From contig NC_088308.1 of the NCBI RefSeq assembly GCF_910592395.1, positions 25,249,501 through 25,313,500 on the forward strand: a DNA stretch of 64,000 nucleotides, read 5' to 3'. Source of the stretch: Lineus longissimus. Taxonomy: Eukaryota > Nemertea > Pilidiophora > Heteronemertea > Lineidae. The stretch's first letter is position 1; the number at the start of each line of letters is the position of its first letter. The translations under genes were made by a program, and so were the position numbers. Of the stretch, positions 49,301 through 61,000 are shown piece after piece. Below the pieces are notes generated by a model, which was not told the DNA's origin, ran no database searches, and saw only the letters and a list, made by a program, of their open reading frames with translations.

Positions 49301-52300
49301 GTAAGCACACTTTGTCACAAAATCAACAGGTAACATTAGAGAATAGTGAAAATAGGCCTAATTATTAGATACAACGGGGTCAAATAGATACTCTTACATC
49401 AGCCGAATGCACATGGGCTACTCTATGATAATGAGTTGAGAGCTGACTTTTTTTCATTAAAGCTGAACTGTCTTCTACATGTAACTCAAACATTATACTC
49501 TCACAGACGTCAATAATTGCAAATGGCTACAGGAACCAGAATGTCCCTGTCAAAGGAGTGAAGATGTTCTAAGTGCAATGAATAAAGAATGGCAAGCCAC
49601 CACTTCTGCATCAAGGAAGCAACTGGAACCTCTAAAAGCCTTATGAGAAATGGAATGACATCAGCAACATTTCGAGAACTAAATAGCCCTTGTGAACGCA
49701 TCTTCTGAAACATTATCATTAAGCAAACCCTTTAGCAACTGCTGAAACAAAGCGGACAGTTGATATCAGACAAATCAATGTCAGAATGGCTACCACCTGA
49801 AAATGAGGAGAGCATGGTCCCATGAAAAGTGCAAAGCAAAAGTTGTGATTTGCAAATGGAGGCATTGTGACATGGTCATCGTCCTACCTTAGCATCCCAG
49901 GCTCCTTCAATGCAACAACCAATCAGCCTGATTACTGTTCTTATTGTCGCCATATCTACGAACAAAACACACATCAATTGACAGAGAGGGGGCAGCTGAC
50001 CAAGATTTTTGCAAATTGGCAGGTTGTTGTATAATACCTGGTCTAAAACAATACGTATAGCTATCATCAGATCTCTCTTCAGAACCACCTATCAGGCTTA
50101 CATATGGCTGTGCTCTCATTTACTGAAAACAGGCAATAGGTCTTAAACTTTCAATGATAACCAGGATCGATGCCAAAACGTAACTGCTTTTTTTCATCAG
50201 CTGAGCCAATATGTGGTGTATTTTATCCTAAGATTGGAAATTTTCACTGAACCATGCCTTTCTCTTAGGGCGCCAGAGCCCTGATACAAAGGACATGATC
50301 TCGTACTTTTCTTCCTTGCATGATTCAGCTGATCCATCAGAGGGCTGGCAGTAATGATCTATAGCTGCAGCATTATAATGAGTCATTGAAGATTAGACAG
50401 CTGGTCAATGGTAGGTTCAAGGAGGATGAAGGGCTAATCAACTCGTATTGGCAAGTTAATCACTTGATATCATAAATATCTCATACACATTACTATGAGT
50501 ACATAGGAAGGCAGTGTTATGTTGTACCTTGGATTCTCTAATGTTGTACGCCTACTCCCAAAAATGTAGCAGAATAAAATCTCCCAGAAAAAAACTGACT
50601 GCTGTAGTACTGCGGCAGCCAAATCAATACTTCGTTACCCCTCATCTCTGCAAATGGGTTTATTTCCAAAGATTCAGCCATTAAAGATTACCATAAGTAA
50701 GGCATTCACACAAATAAAATTTTTGCCTGATTTACCCCCTCTCATCATGAAAATATAAGGGGTTTCCCACTGTTTACAACAGTTTCTTTCTCAAAAGTTC
50801 ACATTCTTGCGAAGACACATTGACCTAGAAATCATAGCTTACCTGCTTCACTGGATCCGGCTTCACATGATCACTACCCTCCCCTCATAAATTACGGGGA
50901 ATGTTCCCATCAATCCCTGATCAAAATACCATCAGATTTCACTCAAAGGTCACCGTCAAAAATACAGCACAGATACTTTAGAAAGTTTCCACAAGGTATC
51001 CAAGTGAACAAGAGGCAAGCTTTCCTTTACTTTTTGACGAGATCCAGGAGCGTGGTAGTAGTACTATACATTGACTACGAACTAGTATCGGAAAAGTCTC
51101 TTGGCTTTATCTCTGGCTCACTGCCTACAACCATATGCCATCCTACATAAACATACACTTATTTTTAGCGGCTCACCACCAGTAGCAGCTCAGAGTATTA
51201 TCATATGACAGTCCATTTCACCCAATGGTAATATTGATTCTAGTCTAATTACTGTACGTGGTGTGTAGCTAATCATATCTAGTTAGGATGGAAATCTGGC
51301 TGACAGACCAGCATTATCCTGATGTTCCTGGTTAAAGGAAACTGCCCGGGAAAAAAAGGGGAGTTTTGCACGGCCCGGTCAAAACCTTAGGCGGGAATAA
51401 GGTTTCATTGATAAATATAAGGAGTTTCAAGGCCCCCAAATCACTTGTAAGGTTCAATAGATACTGGCCTTTCATTGGTTTACCGTTTGCGTATCATTTA
51501 CATACTCCCATCTTGAAAAATATGACAATATTTACGATCACGTTATTGATTTTTGCAACATTTTCGGTAACGCGCCCCTTGCGGATCTGTAAGGTACCAT
51601 TCGGATGCTTGAAAAAATGCCTCGTCTCGTCGATTCGCTCGCGGATAAACGCATCAGGTTGACTGCAGCAACTTTTAATTGTTGGAGACAGAGAAGGAAG
51701 GAATATGATTATCAGTTTGATGAAAACTTTGCAAAGTTTCTTCTTGGGACTCGAAATCCACACTACTATTCTCTCCATTTTCCATTTTCTCCTCTCTCCA
51801 ACTCACTACTATCGCTATTCTGCGTAGCATACACTAACATTCTTTCGCTATCATTGCTAACTTCATTTACAAGAACACTGGCCTCTTTGTAGCCGATTAT
51901 GTAACCCATAGTGGAAACACCTGACAGCGCCGCCCGGCATGATCCACGTGCTACTGGCATATTTATAACTCGTAGTAAATAAGGTTGTAAAAATATGCAA
52001 ATGAGATGCCGTATATGGAAACCATGACGTCACTAAGCAGTTCTATTTCTGCTACGGGTGGCGCCGTTGCTTGCTTCTGGAGGCGCTATTCAACCTCTTT
52101 AATACTGTTATAGGCAAAGTGAAACTGATGTACTAGTATTTCGAGTGGTGACGTCAGATCGGATCTATTCACCATACCTCAATGTGGTACACGAACTGTA
52201 GATGGAGATAGTAGATGTCATATACCGAGAACTTCCTGGTTAAAGGTTCCTCACATAGTTGTCTCGAAATCGAAAAAATGTTGTCCTGGGAGCTTGAAAA

Positions 52301-55300
52301 ATGACGCGAAAAATGTAGGATGTTTTTAAAGCCAATTTCAATTTCGTGGTGTGACAAATATTAATGTATGATAAACCCAACGCCAAAACTACGGTGTAAT
52401 ATAGCAACGCCTTGGTTTATTTTGCTATGTTCCTTGTTTGCTTCTACAGTCGACTTCCCATCTCCCCCTTAAAGGAAACTGCCCGGGAAAAAAAGGGGAG
52501 TTTTGCACGGCCCGGTCAAAACCTTAGGCGGGAATAAGGTTTCATTGATAAATATAAGGAGTTTCAAGGCCCCCAAATCACTTGTAAGGTTCAATAGATA
52601 CTGGCCTTTCATTGGTTTACCGTTTGCGTATCATTTACATACTCCCATCTTGAAAAATATGACAATATTTACGATCACGTTATTGATTTTTGCAACATTT
52701 TCGGTAACGCGCCCCTTGCGGATCTGTAAGGTACCATTCGGATGCTTGAAAAAATGCCTCGTCTCGTCGATTCGCTCGCGGATAAACGCATCAGGTTGAC
52801 TGCAGCAACTTTTAATTGTTGGAGACAGAGAAGGAAGGAATATGATTATCAGTTTGATGAAAACTTTGCAAAGTTTCTTCTTGGGACTCGAAATCCACAC
52901 TACTATTCTCTCCATTTTCCATTTTCTCCTCTCTCCAACTCACTACTATCGCTATTCTGCGTAGCATACACTAACATTCTTTCGCTATCATTGCTAACTT
53001 CATTTACAAGAACACTGGCCTCTTTGTAGCCGATTATGTAACCCATAGTGGAAACACCTGACAGCGCCGCCCGGCATGATCCACGTGCTACTGGCATATT
53101 TATAACTCGTAGTAAATAAGGTTGTAAAAATATGCAAATGAGATGCCGTATATGGAAACCATGACGTCACTAAGCAGTTCTATTTCTGCTACGGGTGGCG
53201 CCGTTGCTTGCTTCTGGAGGCGCTATTCAACCTCTTTAAGGTTAGATTCTCCTGAACCTGACCAAAGATCCTTTACATTTTGTAGCTTTCTCTATTATAA
53301 ATTGTACAACTCATCGCGTTTAACTTGAACTGAGACCAATTTATTGATGTAAGCAACAATATCACATGTGATTGGTCAGATCTTCAGCTCCTCTCAATAG
53401 CAAAGCTATTGACTAAAATGGTAACATCCGTCTAACACATGACGTCAATAAGGGTAACGGGTCTGACCTAATTTTAAATCACTTTATTATCTGTAGTCAT
53501 CATTTTGATAGGATGTTACATGGCAGTGGGCCTACTCATTATGGAGATGCTCAGACTATTGCTCAAAATGCCAAACTGAGACTGGGTCAGGCATGGTTCC
53601 TAACCAACCACACCGCAAAAAGAGACCAGAATATGAATCTGCTGTGACACCATTGGAAAATACAAAGTGGGTCATCAGAACTGCTCCTCAAAGCTGATAT
53701 AAAGTACCGGCATTCTTTGAAGAGGATCAATGTCAATCCTCATGCCATCATATCAGAAACCCGTTTCAACTTCAAACAATCTAAATCTCTTGAACAATCA
53801 ATTAGAAGAGGTCACCTCTGAACACAAACCTACTGTCCTTGTTTGACCAGGACAACCCCCCAGCTTGCATTTTGATAATTATTCAAGCTGCAGGCTTGTC
53901 TGCTCAAGTTTGTTCCAATAATCTTCTGCTGAAAGCAAACTCATCCTGAATAATTCTAATGCTTCTTTTTTTCCTGAAGCAGCATGATAATACAAATTTT
54001 GCGGCCCGTCAAGCCAGGAATCTTGGTTGGTATTGAGGAACAGCCCAAGAAAGACTGCAGACACTCTTTCATAAAGATCCAAACAACATTCTGATCATTC
54101 CAGAATCTTGTTAAACACCTACATTTTCATCGACAACTATTTAACAAGTTTGCAATGTTGTTTTACCCAGCGCTGGCCGAGATACCATATTTTTATTAAG
54201 CCTATTTGCATTCCACGCTAAGTGATATTTTTACTTTGGGATCACCTTCAAATCACTTGCTTATCACCCTTACGAAAATGAATCTCAATTTACCATGGTG
54301 AAATGAGATTTACCATGGTGAATTCATATTTGCCATTGCATTCACCATGGTGAAATCTGCATTCACCATGGTGAAGTCTGAATTGAAATCAAACAATTTT
54401 TGGGACTGATGCTGTTTCTTCATTTTGAGCGGAAAAAGAACAAGCGAAAAAAAAATATTGAAAAAGAAGTGATGCACTGAAAAATGTAGGCAATCTTTGC
54501 TCCTTTGTTTTTGTTTATCATTGGTTAAGACATTTCTAAAAGTAACAACCAGCACCACCGACGCAGGCAAGAGGTTCTAGTAAACTTAACTTCCTATAGA
54601 TGTCTCTAGCAACACTCATCAAATGATAAGCAGAAGAGAGCTTTGTCAATCAACCAGTGCTCGCTATATCAATACCATCCTCTCGTAGCAGGCCTTTGGG
54701 CTGTTTCTAAAATACACTCGTGCAAAGAAATCTTTCCTCATAAACGAGCCCTATACCCCTTACCAAGATCCTCCTGTAGGAGGTATGTATCGTATATCAA
54801 CACAAAGATGTGACTAAAATAACATGTATTTTTCTGCAAGTATTGGAAATGGCTATAAAGTATAGCTGCGAGATTAGGATGTTGAAAGCATGAAAAGGAA
54901 GGTATACGACAGTACATCAAATATTTCTTTCAGACAAAGGAAGAGTGGCAGAAAATGTGTCACATTGTTTTGAAAAAAGTCTCATACAGATAAGTAAGCC
55001 TGTTTTTCACAGGATGTATGTGGTGCTGGGTTATTAGCAGGAGGAAAATGTGGGCTTCGATGACAATAGAGATTTTTTTAAAGAGAGCAACGTTTCCTCT
55101 CCAGACAGTAGAGATAAACAAATTTATGTCAGAAAGAAATGATGATGCTAGACTGTCATGGTGTGCTGATCCTCCCACATCATGTCTATTGATATGAAAT
55201 GTATACTCACTCTCAACTTGGACTGCTTCAAGCCTAGAGCTGGCTGGCTCCTTGAAGACTGGAAGGAAAGAAGGGCAAAATAATGTCAATTGGAGGAGAT

Positions 55301-56069
55301 AAGCTTGCACCCTCTTTCTTCTTCTGATCCTGTCCAATCTCTCTTTGTGGTTTCTTACCAATGCGGACTCTGCAAGTAAGTTCTACACTAAATAAGACAT
55401 ATGATTATGGAAAACATACTCCGTTTGGAAGGCAACATATTCCAACGTTTCCCATCAAACCTCGGAATCACTTATCAAGAGAAAGACTGAAAATCATCTA
55501 TTTATCCCTTTTTTTCTAAACTTCTCAAATTCATCAACAACAACTTGTAAGTTGTAATATATTGGCACCTGGACTTCTGTTTACCTGACCAAAACATTGC
55601 CACACCCATTGCTTCACAATGGTACAACCAGTTGATTGGAGAATGAATAAGACTGGACCATCTCATTACAACATTTAACCTAATCAAAGGTAAGATAGGC
55701 GTGTAGTAAATGCTAAATGTACACCCACAAGTCCTATTTTTAGTGGCACTTACTCAAAAATTCCAGTTTTCAAGGTGAAGCCAGAAACTTTATACCATGA
55801 AGAGAATTGGGGGAAAAAATTAACTACAACTGATAAATTACAAGGCAGGTATTGGTGCAATGACTGCCAGTCAGGAGAACTAAAGCTGTGTTCCTTTCAA
55901 AATTTGACTTCAAATAATAGGGGTTCTGGTTTTAACTTCAAAGCTGAACTGGGTCTGACACACATAAGAGATGAAATTCTCTAGTTTCACCAGTTTATGA
56001 GCAGTTGATTACTATGGTGCCAAGCCAAAGCATGACGTTATGGCCATAGGAAAACAGAATCTGGATGCA

Positions 56070-56101
<32 letters not shown>

Positions 56102-58026
56102 AGAAACCGAAGAAGACGAGGATGAGAATCCTTTGAAATGCTTATCCCAAGAGATGAACAATAGACTATTGATCCTTTGCTTTATCCCTAAGCAAGATGA
56201 GACTGACTCATCAAGGTTGAAAAGGTCACATCAAACACATCCATCATCAGGGCTTTCACTGGAGCCAAATGCATTACATTTAGTTCCCTTTGACCATACT
56301 ACCATTAGCAATTCGACCACAGGCGCGTGAAGATCAAGATTCAGCCAATTAATAGATTGATCATCCAACCAATCGATTAAAACGTCAGACCAACTGCCTG
56401 AAAACACTCATCAAAGAATATTCTTTGATGAGTGTTGGCAGTTGAGCTGGCATTTTGATCAATTGACTCGGTGATCAATCTATTGATTGACAGACAGATT
56501 CTGTATCTTCATGTGCCTGTGATTCAGGTGCAACTAAAGCCTCGAGTTTAGAGCAGCACATTTCAATTGAATATGTATTGATCTCTTCAACCACTGATAA
56601 CAGCTTATTGCTCGATGAAACTTGTTGGTCTTTCCTGACAAAGATACAGCTCTTGACAATAATAAGCATTGGCCTTAAAAGCACATCGTAGCTCATCGCT
56701 AAATTGATATTAATGATGCCATCTTAAGCCTAACACGCTTCAATGTTTTCCTCTGCTTCTTTTATCAGCATTAACACGCAGCCACCACACTAGCACAACT
56801 CAAGCAAAACGGCAGCATTAACTTTTTTCCATGCGTCTGGTTATCTTGGTTTTTTCAGAGCGATCTTTCATGAGTCACGGAACCAATCGGAAAACATCGA
56901 TGAGAAACAAGAGAGGGCATTTTACTCACAGTACAGCCAGCAAGTGGATAATGGGGACGAGACTGATAGCATTGGTTTACATACAAAATTGCCACTGAAA
57001 TCAGCAGCACCAGTGCACCCTCATTACCTCTTATTAAGGGCCAGGAAAACAAGACTTTACTCCTATAGATGACCACCATGCAAGCAGCGTTTTTATGAGA
57101 AATTTCTTCTTATTTCTTAATGTTTGTGTGAGTCAGTTATGAGTAGCATTAAGCAGCTGTAGCATCAGTTTTTGCTCCAGGTGCTGATTTGAATCAGCTT
57201 TTATTTAGCCTGTCTGGGAGTCAGACCAACACAAGCTTGCAATTGATAACAAGAGTTTTTTAGCAAAGCAGATTTAACAAGTAACACAGTTAGTCTACTG
57301 CTGGGGGCAGAATCATTTATATTGCCGATAGAATAGAACTTTCCGAGCTCAGTAACTACCTCCATCCACAACTAACTGGTAACATGTCAATATCAGCAGT
57401 ATTCTCAGATATACTACTATGCATGACAGCGCTCTGGTAAATCATTAATAAATTCTGACAACAACAAATTGCCACCTCACAAGTCATATATTGCAATCTC
57501 ACTTTGCTGATAAATGGCCGACTATCATGCAAATTTTAATTGCATCATTCAAGTTGAATGTATCGCCTAAGGCAAATATAACTAAGGCTGTAAGGGGCAT
57601 ATTACGTGATAGGAAATAAAACAGTAGTTTTTCACAATGGGCATGGGAATTACTCAGCAGATGCTCAGCCTCCGTCAACAAGTACAATGAGATTCTATCT
57701 AACAGGGACCTATGTCTCATCAGCTGTGATTATCAGCTATATCTCTCTTTCTGAAGGGTGACGTATGATGACACTGTGCCCAAATTATGCACTTCTGATC
57801 CCCCAGAACATCTCTATTAAGGACACCCTTGAGATTGACAAATGCTGTCTCTAAAAGAGAGTTGTCCTGATCACAATATCATACATACAAACTCTGATTC
57901 TCATTTCAATTGATCAATGAATTGTTCTATATTTACCTGGCGTCCTCCACCTGAGCTCCATGTTTTATGCAGCCAACCGCCCTGAGAGGGCCTGGATTCA
58001 GATGGCAGACGCACACTACTTGCCAT
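28365..58026 (-). CDS. RASGEF1: RasGEF domain family member 1 (RASGEF1)
   Basis: Seventeen phase-consistent coding exons: 58026-57937, 55258-55211, 37048-36992, 34267-34178, 34023-33934, 32896-32819, 32072-31842, 31623-31540, 31041-30910, 30553-30458, 30270-30168, 29984-29944, 29693-29463, 29308-29252, 28975-28909, 28738-28666 and 28383-28365. They give 528 residues. Roughly residues 100-230 form the REM domain (SGSIEALIQHMVP, WTEVFPYDFRDERLM). Roughly 255-520 form the CDC25-type catalytic domain (LAQQLTHIELQRL, NLEAYVQWFNRLSYMVATEI, ECFNIGNFNSLMAI, LKKTWGKV, EKIVIPFFSLLVKDLYFLNE, LPNGH-type segment). The family loads GTP onto Ras-superfamily GTPases; vertebrate RASGEF1A and B favour Rap2. 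The C-terminus ends KSLKIQAGL. Human RASGEF1B is near 470 residues, so the N-terminus here is longer. The domain identity is clear; the two 5'-most exons are less certain. Confidence 0.9.
29463..29693 (-). CDS. RASGEF1: RASGEF1 catalytic-core exon
   Basis: This 77-codon exon is the clearest family marker. It runs WGKVNTDKFDILEHQMDP, then the NFASYR-type segment, then EKIVIPFFSLLVKDLYFLNE, then GCANKMPNGHINFE. These are the conserved core blocks of the CDC25 domain in RASGEF1 proteins. Both borders are phase 0 with a clean acceptor and a GTGAGT donor. Confidence 0.93.
34058..34095 (+). repeat. (AAG)n microsatellite
   Basis: About twelve AAG units. On the RASGEF1 strand it is a (CTT)n pyrimidine run inside the 154-base intron between the exons ending 34178 and starting 34023, a few tens of bases before the acceptor. 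Confidence 0.9.
37049..45409. other. RASGEF1 intron, no further gene seen
   Basis: About 8.4 kb between the exon at 37048 and the proximal first exon. Frames are short and lack splice support. A short GAATCT repeat lies near 39680. Confidence 0.5.
45410..45550 (-). CDS. RASGEF1: RASGEF1 alternative first coding exon, proximal form
   Basis: An ATG in AAAATGG context opens 47 codons that end at a GTGAGT donor in phase 0, matching the exon at 37048. The peptide includes YRYSLGYRLKEWDHLEYI and a helical EVAKYRAVAARIMPLLQA. It would replace the 46 residues of the distal exons, giving a 529-residue form from a second promoter about 12.5 kb closer. It could instead be the first exon of an unrelated short transcript. 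Confidence 0.55.
47304..47545 (+). repeat. three tandem ~97-bp repeats
   Basis: Units start near 47304, 47402 and 47499. They share a GGCAAAGTCTTTC-like start, TTGTAGCCAGCC, GTGTTCT, AGAATGCTCACA and CAAGGCTTTTGATAG. The third copy is cut short. Confidence 0.75.
51332..52102 (+). repeat. 771-bp direct repeat, copy 1, bounded by TTAA
   Basis: Identical over its length, as far as I can read, to 52469-53239, at a constant offset of 1137. Both ends are TTAA (51332-51335 and 52099-52102), and the sequence outside differs at once. No protein-coding frame is credible; the 60- to 98-codon frames are identical in both copies only because the DNA is. It carries an octamer ATGCAAAT at 51995 and a CRE TGACGTCA at 52025. 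Confidence 0.9.
52469..53239 (+). repeat. 771-bp direct repeat, copy 2, bounded by TTAA
   Basis: Second identical copy in the same orientation, 366 bases after the first, again ending exactly in TTAA on both sides (52469-52472 and 53236-53239). TTAA on both flanks is the target-site hallmark of piggyBac-type transposons, but the ends do not show an obvious long terminal inverted repeat. Confidence 0.9.
54289..54375 (+). repeat. four CACCATGGTG-type palindromes
   Basis: Four copies of [C/T]ACCATGGTGAA stand at about 54290, 54310, 54341 and 54362. Two have TTCACCATGGTGAA as a full 14-base palindrome and two have T for the first C. Confidence 0.85.
55211..55258 (-). CDS. RASGEF1: RASGEF1 48-base exon, probably optional
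   Basis: A pyrimidine-rich acceptor and a GTGAGT donor bracket 48 bases, phase 0 at both ends, encoding SSRSQPALGLKQSKLR. Being a whole number of codons it could be included or skipped without a frame change. The evidence is splice sites and phase only. Confidence 0.5.
56069..56120 (+). repeat. (GAA)n microsatellite, interrupted
   Basis: A GAA/GAG-rich run in RASGEF1 intron 2. It produces a polyglutamate frame that is not a gene. Confidence 0.85.
56347..56488. repeat. ~142-bp inverted repeat (long hairpin, foldback/MITE-like)
   Basis: The centre, 56403-56436, is a perfect 34-base palindrome. Around it the arms continue to match imperfectly for a further ~55 bases, ending in AATNAATAGATTGATCA on the left and its complement on the right. 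There is no loop. Either strand can fold into a ~70-bp hairpin. Confidence 0.85.
57937..58026 (-). CDS. RASGEF1: RASGEF1 first coding exon, distal form
   Basis: An ATG at 58026-58024 opens 30 codons (MASSVRLPSESRPSQGGWLH at the start) that end in CAG at a GTAAAT donor, phase 0. It can join the 48-base exon at 55258-55211 or the exon at 37048. The peptide is polar and has no domain. The ATG context AAGATGG is good. No stop lies between it and the donor. Confidence 0.6.
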
Positions 58027-61000
58027 CTTCACGAATCCAGTGAAAATATTCCAGTACAATTCTTGCAGCAATCAAGACTTTTATCTCGAACTCTTAACTA
58101 GACACGACATCTTAAATGTTTTACTTCATTATCATATGCCAAGAAAGGATTAAGGCTTCATCCAGAAAGTTTAAACCTCATGTCCACCAAGAGCAAGATA
58201 TCTCACTTATCTGAATTGCAGCATTGAGCTTATGTGATAAGGTTTCTGATGCACACATCCTTTGAGCAATCGTTCAAGGACACCAACTAAGAACCTCACT
58301 TTAACTGCCACAAAGTCAATAACTTCCAATTCTACAGCCCAAATATAATCTCCTTTTATACGCGCAAGTATGAATCCTCAACTCCAGATAATAAAAGATC
58401 GCAATGAGTGTGGACGGACACATCAGCAACAGCAACAGTTTCTTATGAGATCAATGATATCGCTGATGTGCGGAGAGATCTTGTAAGATTCACTCGGGAA
58501 GCATCCATAAAAAGCTATTACATTAGTCACAGTGCAGAAAGTAAATCGTGCCAGTGGATGAAATGATTCTATTAATTGTAGAAGTCTCAATCAATAGTGT
58601 TTAATCAGGAACTTCTGATTCATCCGAAAGAGGAAACATTGAGTAACAGAGTTCCTTTTAATTTGCAATATCGGTAAAGATGATTTGCCCTCATGAACTG
58701 TCCTTTTGATTCGAATCTCTCCATTAACTTGAGCAAAATGTTGGCCTCTCTGATAAAATGTATAACACTGCCAAGTCAAGCGATCCTGTGTCTTTAGGGC
58801 TTGAAGGAAGACATCAGAAAGTCCTAGTTTCACACTTCAACCAAAATCGGTGTTCTTCGCTTGCATAATAGATCTCTGCTATGACCTAAAGGCTATGCCA
58901 AACTTTTTTGCCCACTCGATGCTTTCTCTCTGTGTCAGCAATAGTAAATGGAAGACACAATGAATTCACCACTCTATTCAGGCTTCTTCCCTCTACCTCC
59001 TCAACTCAAGTGGTGAAAGCGATAGGATCACCTCTCCAGAATCCATAAAGATCCTCCCCAGCCCATCATCTGTCAGCCAGATGCAAGTAGCTGAGTAACT
59101 AAACTCAGAAATGCAGGTGAATTGATGCAGGAAAGGTAATTGAAGTGAGTAGTCTGAAGATGCCTTGGGACTTCTGTCTGAAGAAACTGATGATATGCAC
59201 TAATGCTTTGGGAGGTGTGAGGCAGCAATTCCCTTCATTGGACCTTACAGCAATCCAATTACGACTTCGCCTCCACTTCTGCAATATAGTCACATTTCCT
59301 TACCTGCTTCTCCCTGAGAATTTGCATGATAACTGCCAGAATCAACTATACTACATCACACACTTTCTAAAGTTATTATTGAACGACTTATGAAGTGGTC
59401 AAATAATTACGGCCTCTATTTCATAACGTTACCATGGTTATCCAAACTCAATATTAATGAATATTCATAAGCGAGAGTGCATTAATTAATGCCGTTCACA
59501 AACATGAATGGATATCCTCACGACTGATGGACTGCAGCGGATGCAGATTTATAAGTTGTCATGCCGTTCACATTGCCCCCTCACTATGGATGTTTTATAA
59601 AGTCAGGACAATGCAGCTATCTGATGTTTTGTTGACTCTTCAAAACTTGCAATTAATAGAAACACTACGCTGGATTCTATAGCTTGTAGTACAGTGCTTC
59701 AATGCATTGGACCTCTGATCGATGTTGAGTACCAAGTGCTCAATAATGCAAGCCAGACACACTTAAATTTCAAGTTGATGACGATGGTTAGATGCAGCCG
59801 GCAGTGATAGCTAACAAATGCAGTGCTGAGCGAAGTTCCCTAAGGCAGCTTTTTAATGCTTTATCTTGAAATCAAAATGTTCTGGTATTTTCTTAGTTAT
59901 TTTTATAGTGAGAATTAGAAAGAAAGTGATTTTTCATTTTCTCATTTATAGCCTGAGGTTTTATTTGACATAGGTTCTGGAGGCATCGGTGAACCACACC
60001 CTTTGTACAGCATGTAATACTGAGATCTTTACTCTCTAGTCCTTTGTGTATTCCTGATAATGAGATAGACAGTGTTCTGATTGGATCTGTCATTAGCAGA
60101 TCAAGCATCTTGTAACAAACTGAACCACCAAGGCATCTCATTTCATGCCTGCCAGCCTCAGCTGCCGCTTTCAGAATCTCGTTACGTTACGTGAGCTATC
60201 ACTTGCTACTTAAAGATCATTCCTAATCTATTCGCGAGTACATCGTTCAAACATAGAAAACAGCTGGTCCATCCACGCCACATCTACAAATCCTGAATAC
60301 AAAGGATCACTCAGTTTGAAAGATGTTATCCAAAATCCAAAAAAGGAACCAGTAGCACACTCTGTCTCCAATGTCACGGACAAAAGCCTCCAATCAATGG
60401 TAATATCATGAACACGTTCTACCATCTACACGTAGAACCAAATCCACAGTCAACGTCCTTAACATATGTCCAGCAACTCAAATAATTTCATAACCATTTC
60501 CCTGCTATTCCCATGCCATTCATAATCATATGCAATTAGAGTTACATAAAAGCTGTAATATGTCAAATTGTTAATGAAAATTTTCTGTTGTTGACCATTA
60601 AACTGTGGGTTGACAATCAGTTTTCCATCAGACAGTATCCACAGATATAATTCCTGGTCTTCTGCTTTATGACATTTCACTTCAAGATACCCATATAAAC
60701 ACCGTGAAATCTTCACATTCTGGAGTTTCTGAAGCCAATCTACTTCAACGTTATCAATTCTGATACCGCATTACTTCAGCATTCGTCCTGATGTGGAAAA
60801 AATATTATTCATGACAAAAGTTGTGGGTGGACTATCAAGATAACACGTTGATATGATGGTGACACTCCTTTTGTTGACCTAATACTTGTGATACCACTTT
60901 GCAATATTTGCACTGGTGGTATTTTCTACTTTCGTTGGGGCACTGAACTTGGTACTTGCATCGTTTATTCCTGATAGTCAACCAAGCAATCCTCTTGTCA

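Larger units (their letters stand above)
45551..55210. other. RASGEF1 5' intron with repeat clusters
   Basis: No coding exon is supported here. It contains the 97-base repeats near 47.4 kb, the paired 771-base repeats at 51.3-53.2 kb and the palindrome cluster at 54.3 kb. Confidence 0.5.

Noticed and set aside
51366-52799. Paired 94- to 98-codon frames in the 771-bp repeats
   Set aside because: They overlap on both strands, contain no recognisable domain, and are the same in both copies only because the DNA is identical.
51332-53239. LTR retrotransposon with 771-bp LTRs
   Set aside because: The ends are TTAA rather than TG...CA, the 366-base interior has no primer binding site or coding sequence, and the boundaries fit a TTAA-targeting element better.
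56040-56330. Acidic polyglutamate frame of 96 codons
   Set aside because: It is produced by the GAA microsatellite within a RASGEF1 intron.
60228-60716. Two adjacent minus-strand frames resembling parts of one protein
   Set aside because: No clear splice sites, starts or domain; the longer one begins with GTG. Not enough to call a gene.
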